A stretch of DNA of 64,000 nt from Gammaproteobacteria bacterium. Its GTDB lineage: Bacteria > Pseudomonadota > Gammaproteobacteria > S012-40. The translations under genes were made by a program, and so were the position numbers. The notes below the pieces were generated by a model. It saw only the letters and a program-made list of their open reading frames with translations. It was not told the DNA's origin and did no database searches. Shown here piece by piece: positions 23,452-31,455 of the stretch (position 1 is its first letter; every line of letters starts with the position of its first letter). Location: the NCBI GenBank assembly GCA_015487785.1, contig WFPC01000018.1:1-64000 (forward strand), read 5' to 3'.

Positions 23452-24561
23452 ATGAAGCTGAAAGAACGAGCGACGGCGGCGCCTTCGGCAGAGCAGCGAG
23501 AGATACGCAAGCGCTATCTTGGGGCCACATTCGTGACCTGTGTGGTGTTAGCCCTAATCGGTGGCACCATCCATGTGCTGCAGCTTGGCGCCAATCGCAT
23601 GAATGAAATGCGCGATCTGGCGGGCATAGATCTGGAAAATGAAAAGGAACACATTCGCGCCGCAGGTGAAGATCTCTACCGTAATATGGCGCACGAAAAA
23701 CGACTCACTCATACCTTGACCTATACCATGGAAGAGGCTGCCGGCCTGTTGGGCGTGAATGAATGGAAGAGCCTGGCCGAAATGGTGGAGGTGCCTGCCG
23801 GCGAGTTTTTGATGGGCACCGATTATCTTAAAGCCGATGCCCAGAACAAGCCGCAACACAAGGTCTACCTCGATGCGTTCAAAATCGACAAGCATGAGGT
23901 GACCAATGCCGAATATGCCCGCTTCGTTGCCGAAACCAATCATCGTCCGCCCTTGAACTGGAGCAAGGGCAAATTCGATCCAGGCTATGAGATGCATCCG
24001 GTGACCATGGTGACCTGGTTCGATGCGCGTGATTATTGCGCTTGGGAGGGGAAGCGCCTGCCCACCGAAGCCGAGTGGGAAAAGGCGGCCAGAGGTACCG
24101 ATGGCCGGCGCTGGCCATGGGGTGACCGCATGGATGTAAAACGCCTCAATACCTATTACAGTGTGGGCTCGACAACCCCGGTGGGCAGTTATCCCCTGGG
24201 CGCCAGCCCCTATGGTGCCTTGGACATGGCGGGGAACGTGGCTGAATGGGTGGACAGTGAATTGGTGCCGTACAAGGGTTCGACGGCACCGGAAGAGGTG
24301 TTCAAGGCCAAGATTCCCGTGATTCCCAAGGATGAAAAGGAAAAACAGATGAGTGTGGTCGATTTCGTCGAGACCGATCTCAGATACAAGGTCATGCGGG
24401 GTGGATCCTGGAAGAGCGACCCCTTTTCGACCTCTACCTACCACCGTAATTCCCAGTGGCCGCAGTTGACCACGGACTTCTATGGGTTTCGTTGTGCCCA
24501 GGATATTGAGCCTGAAACGACGAAATCCGAAAAAACTCAGGATGGTGCCTCCAATGGTTAG
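23452..24561 (+). CDS. Membrane-anchored SUMF1/FGE-fold protein (NirV-like)
   Basis: The 369-residue protein has a TM helix (about 24-44), a helical linker (about 45-105) and a SUMF1 domain (about 110-350). The domain carries V-P-A-G-E-F-L-M-G-T-D, H-E-V-T-N-A-E-Y-A-R-F, R-L-P-T-E-A-E-W-E-K-A-A-R-G, M-A-G-N-V-A-E-W and Y-G-F-R-C-A. The two copper-binding cysteines of true formylglycine-generating enzyme fall on non-cysteine positions here, so it probably does not make formylglycine. Related proteins (NirV) occur with nitrite reductase NirK. Its position inside an oxidase operon suggests an accessory or structural role. Confidence 0.85.
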   Translation: MKLKERATAAPSAEQREIRKRYLGATFVTCVVLALIGGTIHVLQLGANRMNEMRDLAGIDLENEKEHIRAAGEDLYRNMAHEKRLTHTLTYTMEEAAGLLGVNEWKSLAEMVEVPAGEFLMGTDYLKADAQNKPQHKVYLDAFKIDKHEVTNAEYARFVAETNHRPPLNWSKGKFDPGYEMHPVTMVTWFDARDYCAWEGKRLPTEAEWEKAARGTDGRRWPWGDRMDVKRLNTYYSVGSTTPVGSYPLGASPYGALDMAGNVAEWVDSELVPYKGSTAPEEVFKAKIPVIPKDEKEKQMSVVDFVETDLRYKVMRGGSWKSDPFSTSTYHRNSQWPQLTTDFYGFRCAQDIEPETTKSEKTQDGASNG

Positions 24562-24799
24562 ATTGTCGCTGTTTGCCTTTTTGGCGTTTTTTTCTTCACA
24601 GGTTCCGGCAGCCACAGACAGTTATCGCTGGTTGCACGTGACCATCGAAACGCCTTGGGCCATATTCATTTTTCTTCTGCCCATGGTGTTGTTGCCAGCG
24701 GTGTTGATGGCGCTTTTGTATTGGAAGTATGCGGGCAAGAAAAAACCGGCAAAGGATGAAGAAAGCTCGGTTGTGTCCAAAGACGTGTCGGCGGATTGA
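24554..24799 (+). CDS. Small exported/TM protein
   Basis: The gene overlaps the SUMF1 stop by 8 nt. I chose ATG 24554; ATG 24542 in the same frame is possible. The 81-residue product has a signal-like helix (about 4-20, ending V-P-A-A), a short external stretch and a second helix (about 36-58) followed by a Lys/Glu-rich tail. The family is unknown. Confidence 0.58.
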   Translation: MVRLSLFAFLAFFSSQVPAATDSYRWLHVTIETPWAIFIFLLPMVLLPAVLMALLYWKYAGKKKPAKDEESSVVSKDVSAD

Positions 24800-24810
24800 G
24801 GCTGGGTGCA

Positions 24811-25173
24811 ATGACCATGACTGTACGCAATATTCTAGTAGTGCTCGTTGTTGTTCTTGCCTCGGCGGTTTTTTTCAGCCCGGGGATTTCCCTGGCCAAT
24901 GAGTCGGCCTCGGTGCTGAAGCCCTTTACGGAGAATGTGGCGGCGGGCGATTTGGGCGAGTCGTTCGACCAGACGCGTGAACGTCGCAAAATCCTGTTTT
25001 TGATGGGTGTGGCCTTGCTCATTCTTATTTTCGCCACTGCTTCGCTGGGTATTGCCATGGCGATCAAAGGCAAGCAGGTTTTCGTGGCCCACATGGTGAC
25101 CGCGGGGTTCACCGTGTTTCTGGCCGTGGCCCATGCGGTGGCTTCCATCGTGTGGTTCTTTCCCTATCGCTGA
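24811..25173 (+). CDS. Exported three-helix membrane protein
   Basis: The 120-residue protein has a signal peptide or TM (about 7-30, ending S-L-A-N), a polar loop with R-E-R-R-K, and two helices (about 64-88 and 93-116) ending W-F-F-P-Y-R. Two histidines in the last helix region could bind a cofactor, but there is no recognised motif. It is the last gene of the block. ATG 24811 fits GGCTGGG upstream; ATG 24817 is possible. Confidence 0.58.
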   Translation: MTMTVRNILVVLVVVLASAVFFSPGISLANESASVLKPFTENVAAGDLGESFDQTRERRKILFLMGVALLILIFATASLGIAMAIKGKQVFVAHMVTAGFTVFLAVAHAVASIVWFFPYR

Positions 25174-25285
25174 TTCGCGATCATCGAGAGCGTGTTTTTT
25201 GGTGGTCAGCTATTGAGGTCTTCCACCAGCGGTCGATTGTCGAGCGGTCCTGCCTGTGACCAAGACGGTGGGAGGGCAGTCGCCA

Positions 25286-27883
25286 ATGCCTGCTAGTGGG
25301 CGATATGCCCCTTTGTTGATCGTTTTCGTCTATTTTCTCTCAGGTATGGCGGCACTGGCCTACGAGGTTCTGTGGGCCAAGATGCTGGGCCTGATATTTG
25401 GTGCCAGTATTTTCGGCGTGGTCATTACCATCGCCGCCTTCATGGCTGGTCTGGGTTGTGGCAGCAGTGCAGGGTTTTATTTGCAACGGCGCATCCGCAG
25501 GCCCTTGATGGTATTCGCCTTCATTGAAATAGGCATTGGTTTTTTCGCCTTCAATCTGCCTGCCTTGCTGGCTCTGGCCGATAGCGAATTGCTTGCCCTG
25601 GGCGAGAACTTTGTCTTTGCCGGCTGGTTTGGTCTGCAAGCGCTGATATTTTTCTCGGTACTGTTTCTGCCAGCCTTTGCCATGGGGTTTGGTTTCCCGA
25701 TGATTCTGCGAGCGTTGCAGAACTCATCCATTGGCTTGTCCACCATATACGCCATAAATACCTTGGGCGGTGTGCTCGGTGCCTTGCTGCCCCTGCTGTT
25801 GTTGCCGGTGTTTGGCTGGACCGTGGCCGATCGTCTGGTAGCGCTCGGTTCTTTTTTGATCGGGGGGCTGGCCTTGGTTCTGGCCTGGAGAGGCAAGGTG
25901 TCCCAAGGGTGGCTCGGACATCCGGCGGCGAGCCGCATTCACTGGCCCTCGGCATTGGCCTATGCGGTAATCGGGGCGGCGGCGCTGATGCTGCAAGTGG
26001 CCTGGACGCGCATCTATGGCATGTTGTTGTTGCGCACCGAATATGTCATGGCGATCATTCTGGCCAGTTTTTTAGTGGGTATCGGCCTGGGCAGTTATCT
26101 GGCAAGGTGGATGCGGCAGGGTTTTTGGTTGCTGGTGTTGCCGTTGTTGGCGGCATTTTTCAGTGTGCTTACCCTGTGGGCCTTGCCGTGGCTGGCACAA
26201 TGGGCGGAAACGGCGCACTTCGAGTCCTTGTTGGGTGCGATGTTGGCGCAGTCGGCCATGATCGTGCTGATGACCTTGCCGGTAACCCTGGCCTTCGGTG
26301 CCTGGTTGCCCGTGCTCACGCGTGAGTATGGCGATGATCACAGCCATGGGGCGGTGTATTACGCCACCAATTCCTTGGGGGCGGCAGTGGGCGCCTTGCT
26401 GGCCGGGTTGCTCATAACACCCTGGCTGGGCAGCGCGGCCGTGGTATGGGTGGCGGTGGCAATGATTTTGCTGGCCAGCCTGGTTTGGGTACGCAGGCCG
26501 ACCTATCTGGCTTTGGCGGCAACCGTGATGGTGCTGGCCGTGCCGGTGGCCAGCCTGCCGCCAGTCAATCGTCTGTTGCCGGTATCCCAGGCTGGCAGCC
26601 GCGACCTGGCGGTCTACGAGGATGCGCTTGGTATCACCCATGTGGTGGAACAGGCCGATGGCACACGCCTGTTGCTGGCGGATCTGCACCGTATGGATGC
26701 CTCCACCGAGCCCACCGCGGTGGCGGTACAGAAGAATCAGGCCCGTTTGCCCCTGCTGCTGGCCGCGCGGGCGCAAAAAGTGCTTTTTCTTGGTTTGGGT
26801 ACCGGTATCACGGCGGCGGGCTCTTTGCCCTGGAATGTGGCCGAGCGCACGGCGGTGGAGTTGTCTGCCGGTGCCATCGCGGCGGCTGGCGAGGCCTTTC
26901 GCCCGGTTAATGAGGCCGTGGTGGAACGCCTGCAGGTGGTGCGCGACGATGCCAGGCGGTTTTTAAAGCTCGATGACGGGCATTACGATGTCATCGTCGG
27001 TGACCTGTTTCATCCCGATCTGATCGGGCGTAGCGCGCTCTTGTCATTACAGCAGTTCCAGCGGGCACGGGCGCACTTGAGTGAAAGTGGCCTGTTCGTG
27101 CAATGGTTGGCATTGAACCAGTTCGATCTGTATTCATTGCGGGTGGTTTTGCAGACCTTTCGCCAGGTTTTTCCCTCGGCGGTGATGTTCATGGACGGTT
27201 TCCGCCTGGCGCTGGTGGGTAGCAGGAGCGGAGATATTACCTTTGCTCCCGCGGTGTGGCGGCACCTCGCCGGTGGAGAGGTCGGCGCCATGAGCGGTGG
27301 CGAGGGCGGCTGGACCTGGTTGGGGCGTTATTTTGGCCGCATCGCTGATCAACGGGTGCCGGTACAGGACGAATGGGCGCCGGTGATCGAGTTCAGTCTG
27401 CCGGCGGCGCGCTATGGGCAACGGGTCAGGCTGGAGGAGGTCTCCTGGTTCTTGCTGCGCCAGCGCCCGGATCCGCAGCAGGCGGCGCGTGAGCTGGGGG
27501 TGAGGCAAGCGGATTATCAGGCCTTCGAACAGGCCTATATGGCGACCAATTTCATCTTCAGCAGTTGGCTAGCAGGGTTTGCCGGCGATGCCTCCCGCTC
27601 TGAACAGTTCCTGCGCATGGCCTACCAGGCCAATGCCCGTGATCGCTGGGTGGGTTTCAGTCTGGCCGATCGGCTTTTCGATAATCTCGACCGCTTGGTG
27701 GCCGAGGGACAGGATCGGCGTGAGCTTTTACAACGGGTTTTGCAGATTCGGCCCGACCACTTGGCCAGCCTGAAGGCCTTGTGGCGCCTGGAGCAGGCCG
27801 CGGGCAACGCGGTGGCGGCAGCAGATTACCTGCAGCGCATCCGCCATCTGAATCCTCTGGACAAGATGGTGAGGCAGAACTAG
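25286..27883 (+). CDS. Fused MFS-like membrane / spermidine-synthase-fold protein
   Basis: The 865-residue protein has about 14 TM helices (residues about 10-430) followed by a SpeE-like Rossmann domain (about 440-740) with V-L-F-L-G-L-G-T-G-I-T-A-A-G and a helical TPR-like tail. The family is annotated as fused MFS/spermidine synthase. The aminopropyl-transfer role of the domain is unproven, and the V-E-L-S-A-G-A motif is atypical. ATG 25286 lies behind GGGAGGG; GTG 25256 is an alternative. It follows the oxidase cluster on the same strand after a 112-nt gap without terminator. Confidence 0.78.
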   Translation: MPASGRYAPLLIVFVYFLSGMAALAYEVLWAKMLGLIFGASIFGVVITIAAFMAGLGCGSSAGFYLQRRIRRPLMVFAFIEIGIGFFAFNLPALLALADSELLALGENFVFAGWFGLQALIFFSVLFLPAFAMGFGFPMILRALQNSSIGLSTIYAINTLGGVLGALLPLLLLPVFGWTVADRLVALGSFLIGGLALVLAWRGKVSQGWLGHPAASRIHWPSALAYAVIGAAALMLQVAWTRIYGMLLLRTEYVMAIILASFLVGIGLGSYLARWMRQGFWLLVLPLLAAFFSVLTLWALPWLAQWAETAHFESLLGAMLAQSAMIVLMTLPVTLAFGAWLPVLTREYGDDHSHGAVYYATNSLGAAVGALLAGLLITPWLGSAAVVWVAVAMILLASLVWVRRPTYLALAATVMVLAVPVASLPPVNRLLPVSQAGSRDLAVYEDALGITHVVEQADGTRLLLADLHRMDASTEPTAVAVQKNQARLPLLLAARAQKVLFLGLGTGITAAGSLPWNVAERTAVELSAGAIAAAGEAFRPVNEAVVERLQVVRDDARRFLKLDDGHYDVIVGDLFHPDLIGRSALLSLQQFQRARAHLSESGLFVQWLALNQFDLYSLRVVLQTFRQVFPSAVMFMDGFRLALVGSRSGDITFAPAVWRHLAGGEVGAMSGGEGGWTWLGRYFGRIADQRVPVQDEWAPVIEFSLPAARYGQRVRLEEVSWFLLRQRPDPQQAARELGVRQADYQAFEQAYMATNFIFSSWLAGFAGDASRSEQFLRMAYQANARDRWVGFSLADRLFDNLDRLVAEGQDRRELLQRVLQIRPDHLASLKALWRLEQAAGNAVAAADYLQRIRHLNPLDKMVRQN

Positions 27884-27892
27884 GAGCGTAAA

Positions 27893-27915
27893 AAAACCCG
27901 GCCTGGCCGGGTTTT
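27893..27915. terminator. Bidirectional rho-independent terminator
   Basis: AAAACCCGG / CCGGGTTTT with a CCTGG loop forms a stem whose A-run and T-run flank both sides. It can stop transcription from the plus-strand gene ending at 27883 and from the minus-strand 42-residue gene ending at 27945. Confidence 0.82.
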
Positions 27916-27944
27916 CAAACGGTGATGCTTTATAGGTATTTTTA

Positions 27945-28073
27945 TTATTCTCCGTTTTGACGGCGCTTCAGCACATCCTGGAAGGCCCAGTTTGACATCA
28001 TGTAGGCGCCAACAATGATGAAGCCGAAGACGATGATGGGTACCAGGATGTTGATTCCGATTTCTGTGACCAT
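27945..28073 (-). CDS. Small single-TM protein (42 aa)
   Basis: On the minus strand ATG 28073 is preceded by AGAGGGGAAAAAT. The 42-residue product has one helix (about 7-26), then an amphipathic basic tail (W-A-F-Q-D-V-L-K-R-R-Q-N-G-E). It is a stand-alone gene between a bidirectional terminator and the RsmJ gene. The shape resembles small oxidase or transporter subunits. The family is unknown. Confidence 0.6.
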   Translation of the reverse strand: MVTEIGINILVPIIVFGFIIVGAYMMSNWAFQDVLKRRQNGE

Positions 28074-28218
28074 TATTTTTCCCCTCTTCTGTGAGTCTAT
28101 CGCTCTTTGCAGCGCATAGTATGCCGAAATATATCGGATGGTTTGCCAAAAAACAAGGGCTTTTGTGTTTTCTTATACGCGCTTTCCTTAGGCGGGACAT
28201 CATGGCGCGTTTTGACGT

Positions 28219-29007
28219 TCAGATCAAGTAGACATCGAAGCGCGTGGTCTTTCCCGGCAGCGAATGGCTGGGGCGGGGGCCGGCAATGGAAGGGGCGCGC
28301 CGCGGGCGTTTGACCACGACCCGGCGGCTGGCCCGCGCCAGGGCCGCTGCCAGCAATGCGGGGGCATTGTCGTCGTCACCCACCACGGCCCGGAGCACAC
28401 GCATTTCCTTTTTCACCAGAGCCGTCTTGTCGCGCTCCGGGTACATGGGGTCGAGGTAGATCACCTCGGGGGCTGGGCTGTTGGTGTCTTGCAGGATTTC
28501 GAGGGCGTCAGCTTGATATAGCTCCAGGCGCTGCACTACAGGTGCCAGTTCTGCCACGGTCGAGGCGCGATGCAGACCATCGGCCAGCAGGGTGCCCACG
28601 ATGGCCGAGCGTTCCATCATGGTTACCCGGCATCCCAGCAAGGCCAGAACGAAGGCATCACGGCCCAGGCCGGCGGTGAGATCCCAGATTCGGGGGCGGT
28701 GGTCGCTTTTCATCCCCACTGCCCGGGCCAGGGGTTGGCGCCGGCCCACGCCCATGCGTCGGCGATGACCCATGGCCCCGCCAACGAAGTCCACCCGTAT
28801 GGGACCAGGGGCATCGGGCCCCGTCTGTTGCAGAAACCAGCCGTGCTCATCCAGGCCCAGGACGAGGCTGCCGGGGGGAGGGTCAATGCTCAGTGCCAGA
28901 CCCAGCCGCTTGGCCTGGGCGCGGGCTTCGTCGAGACGCTGTGCCAGATGGCAGGTGACGACCAGCCGGTTTTCTCCAAGAACGGTTTGATTATTGCTGG
29001 GCATCAT
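28219..29007 (-). CDS. rsmJ: 16S rRNA (guanine1516-N2)-methyltransferase
   Basis: RsmJ methylates G1516 of 16S rRNA. The 262-residue protein has the SAM-binding segment I-W-D-L-T-A-G-L-G-R-D-A-F-V-L-A, the catalytic-type motif Y-L-D-P-M-Y-P-E-R and the C-terminal V-V-V-K-R-P and K-T-T-R-F-D-V-Y-L. The frame stays open upstream to 30063, but that part is antisense to yqgE and the NUDIX gene; ATG 29007 with GGGA upstream gives the family's usual length. Confidence 0.9.
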   Translation of the reverse strand: MMPSNNQTVLGENRLVVTCHLAQRLDEARAQAKRLGLALSIDPPPGSLVLGLDEHGWFLQQTGPDAPGPIRVDFVGGAMGHRRRMGVGRRQPLARAVGMKSDHRPRIWDLTAGLGRDAFVLALLGCRVTMMERSAIVGTLLADGLHRASTVAELAPVVQRLELYQADALEILQDTNSPAPEVIYLDPMYPERDKTALVKKEMRVLRAVVGDDDNAPALLAAALARASRRVVVKRPRRAPSIAGPRPSHSLPGKTTRFDVYLI

Positions 29008-29058
29008 GGGTAATGGTCCCGGCGACCGTTGTTTCGTATCCGATAGACGAGGCTTGTC

Positions 29059-29652
29059 ATGATGGTTCCCGTAGAATCGTTTTTTCACCGTTTTCTGCCA
29101 CTGGTGCTGTTGCTGGTGTCCATGAGCGCCCTGGCCCAGGACGGTATTCGCCAAGGTTATTTTCTCATCGCCACGCCCAAACAGGATAATACGCCCTTTG
29201 CCCATACGGTGATCTATCTCACCCAGGCCGGTGAGGATGGCAGTTATGGCCTGATCGTCAACCGCCCCACCGGTATCACCATGGAGGAAGTGATTCCCGA
29301 GGCGGCGGCCACACGCCATGCCAAGGATGAATTGTTCATTGGCGGTCCCATGCACGGGCGTTTTCTGTTTCTGCTCACCCGTGGCGGGCCCGCTGCCGAC
29401 CTGCACCAGGTCAGCCCGGAAGTCTTCTTTGCCGCCGGCCGTGAAACCATCATGCGCCTGGCCGAGGAGCAGCCCAATACCGTGATGCGCATGTATGCCG
29501 GTTTCACCAGTTGGGGGCCGGGGCAATTGGAGCAGGAAATCACTTCCGGTTATTGGGTGATCGCGCCGGCCGAGACCCGGCAGGTGTTCGGTGACCAGCC
29601 GGGCCAGTTGTGGCGCAGTTTGTACACCTTGTGGAAGGGGAGTTGGATTTAG
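29059..29652 (+). CDS. YqgE/AlgH family protein with a signal peptide
   Basis: The family core is clear: G-Y-F-L-I-A-T-P, H-T-V-I-Y-L, G-S-Y-G-L-I-V-N-R-P-T, L-F-I-G-G-P, and F-T-S-W-G-P-G-Q-L-E-Q-E-I near the end. Family members (UPF0301) are normally cytoplasmic and begin directly at the core. Here about 25 extra residues form a convincing signal peptide ending S-A-L-A-Q, so export to the periplasm is likely. The start ATG 29059 has CGAGG upstream. It is followed by a NUDIX gene. Confidence 0.85.
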   Translation: MMVPVESFFHRFLPLVLLLVSMSALAQDGIRQGYFLIATPKQDNTPFAHTVIYLTQAGEDGSYGLIVNRPTGITMEEVIPEAAATRHAKDELFIGGPMHGRFLFLLTRGGPAADLHQVSPEVFFAAGRETIMRLAEEQPNTVMRMYAGFTSWGPGQLEQEITSGYWVIAPAETRQVFGDQPGQLWRSLYTLWKGSWI

Positions 29653-29679
29653 TTGGGGCGTTTCTGCTAGCATCGGCCG

Positions 29680-30216
29680 ATGCACCGGAAACCCCTTCTC
29701 GCCCTGCTCGATGCCTATCGGGGCCATGATGCCCACGAGGAAGCCATGCGTCGGCGCATGCGTCAGTTCGTCGAGAACCACCCCGATTGTTTCCAGCGTG
29801 AGTTGTCCGTGGGACATGTCACCGGCTCGGCCTGGATCGTCAACCCATCGCGCGACAAGGCCTTGATGTTGCACCATCGCAAGCTCGATCGCTGGTTGCA
29901 GCCGGGCGGGCATGCCGATGGCGAGGCCGATGTATTGGCGGTGGCGTTGCGCGAAGCCCGTGAGGAAACCGGTCTGCGGGGGATTCGGCCCCTTTCCCGG
30001 GCCATTTTCGATGTGGATATCCACACCATTCCCGCCCGTGGCCATGAACCCGAGCACGAGCATTTCGATGTGCGTTTCCTGTTACTCGCCGATGAGGAGG
30101 AGCCCCTGTGCCTCAGCCGGGAGTCCAGGCAACTGGCCTGGGTGGCAATGGCGGAGTTGGAGTGCCTGGCCAATGAGCGTTCCATCCTGCGCATGCGGGA
30201 GAAGAGCCGGGCCTGA
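29680..30216 (+). CDS. NUDIX hydrolase
   Basis: The 178-residue protein has the Nudix box G-G-H-A-D-G-E-A followed by R-E-A-R-E-E-T-G-L, which binds metal and cleaves a nucleoside diphosphate linkage. The substrate is unknown. The stop shares bases with the start of the next gene (TGATGG at 30214-30219), so the pair is co-translated. Confidence 0.88.
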   Translation: MHRKPLLALLDAYRGHDAHEEAMRRRMRQFVENHPDCFQRELSVGHVTGSAWIVNPSRDKALMLHHRKLDRWLQPGGHADGEADVLAVALREAREETGLRGIRPLSRAIFDVDIHTIPARGHEPEHEHFDVRFLLLADEEEPLCLSRESRQLAWVAMAELECLANERSILRMREKSRA

Positions 30217-30899
30217 TGGAGTGCCGACTGCGTCATAGCCGGCGCGCCAGGCGTCTGCGCTTGCAGTTTTCGCCCCGGGGTGAGCTGGAGGTGGTGGTGC
30301 CGGCGGCCTGTTCCGAAGCCGAGGCGCTGGCCTTCGTGGCCCGCAACCGGGCCTGGGTGGAGCGGGTGCGGGCGCGCCGGCAAGCGCAGCGTACCTTGCC
30401 CGCCGCGCGCGACAGCCTGCGGCCACAAGAGGTGGTCTTGCCCGCCATAGACGAACACTGGCAGGTGGTCTACCGGCGTGGGCGGGGCGTCAGGCAGCTC
30501 GGTGAGATTCTGCAGGTGGCCGAGGGTGACGATGAGGCGGTTGCCGGGTGTTTGCAGGCATGGCTGCAGGGCAAGGCGCGGGAACATCTGCTGCCTTGGC
30601 TGCGAAGCACCAGCGAGCGCTTGCACCTGCCCTTTGCCGCTGTCGGCCTGCGTAACCAGAAGACCCGCTGGGGCAGTTGCTCCAGCCGGGGTACGATCAG
30701 CCTCAACCGCAATCTCCTGTTTCTGCCGCCGGAGCTGGTCGACTACCTGTTCGTGCACGAACTCTGCCATACCCGCCAGCTCGATCATTCCCCACGTTTC
30801 TGGGCGCTGGTGGCAGGTTTCGAGCCGGATTACCGGCGCCTGGAGCGCGAACTGGGACGGGCCATGTGTCATGTGCCCCTGTGGGCCCTGCCGCGTTGA
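30216..30899 (+). CDS. YgjP-type (M48/WLM) metallopeptidase-fold protein
   Basis: The 227-residue protein has the R-L-R-L-Q-F-S-P-R-G-E-L start and the zinc motif V-H-E-L-C-H-T-R-Q-L-D-H-S-P-R-F-W, typical of the DUF45/YgjP group. R-N-Q-K-T-R-W-G-S-C-S is the other signature. E. coli YgjP is reported as a UTP-hydrolysing or SprT-like protein; the role here is inferred from family only. It follows the NUDIX gene and is convergent with the Rieske gene. Confidence 0.85.
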   Translation: MECRLRHSRRARRLRLQFSPRGELEVVVPAACSEAEALAFVARNRAWVERVRARRQAQRTLPAARDSLRPQEVVLPAIDEHWQVVYRRGRGVRQLGEILQVAEGDDEAVAGCLQAWLQGKAREHLLPWLRSTSERLHLPFAAVGLRNQKTRWGSCSSRGTISLNRNLLFLPPELVDYLFVHELCHTRQLDHSPRFWALVAGFEPDYRRLERELGRAMCHVPLWALPR

Positions 30900-30905
30900 G
30901 CCGAT

Positions 30906-31253
30906 TCACATCTCCACGTAGACCCGGCCGTCTTCCACCTTGGTGGGATAGGTGCGCAGGTCTTTTTCGGCACGGAACAGGTTCAAGGCCTGGATGCCGG
31001 GCGGGAAATTCGCCCACTGGCAGACCTTGCCGGTCTTGACGTCGAATTCGGCGCGGTGGAATTTGCAGCGCAGTTTGCCACCGTCTACCAGCTTGCCTTT
31101 TTCCAGCGGCATGAACAGGTGGGGGCACTTGGCCTGGGTGGCGAAAAAACCCTCCTCCAGATGAATGAGCAGGATGGCCTCGCCGTCGATGTCGAAGGCC
31201 TTCATGCTGCCCACCGGCAGCGCGGCCTCCTCGCTGAGAAATTTCAACCCCAT
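30906..31253 (-). CDS. Rieske [2Fe-2S] protein
   Basis: The 115-residue soluble protein carries the Rieske ligands C-P-H-L (in A-K-C-P-H-L-F-M-P-L) and C-K-F-H. It resembles the ferredoxin subunits of nitrite reductase NirD or dioxygenases. Partner oxygenase or reductase genes are not adjacent, so its partner is unknown. ATG 31253 has AAAGGAG upstream. Confidence 0.9.
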   Translation of the reverse strand: MGLKFLSEEAALPVGSMKAFDIDGEAILLIHLEEGFFATQAKCPHLFMPLEKGKLVDGGKLRCKFHRAEFDVKTGKVCQWANFPPGIQALNLFRAEKDLRTYPTKVEDGRVYVEM

Positions 31254-31455
31254 GATTGCTCCTTTATTGTTAGTTATTGCTCCCTCTCGTGGAGCTGGGA
31301 TTCTACCGGATATCAGGCGAATTTTTAATCAAATCCATCAGAGTTTTTTGATATATCCCCAAATCCTCCGTCGGGGAGGGCTGCTGTTGGTATCTCGCGA
31401 CAGGTAAGTGCGGCATAATGGGGCACATGCCGCGAGGCATAAGTTTTGGAAAATC

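Noticed and set aside
28219-30063. A 614-residue minus-strand frame
   Set aside because: Only the part up to 29007 is RsmJ; the rest is antisense to yqgE and the NUDIX gene.
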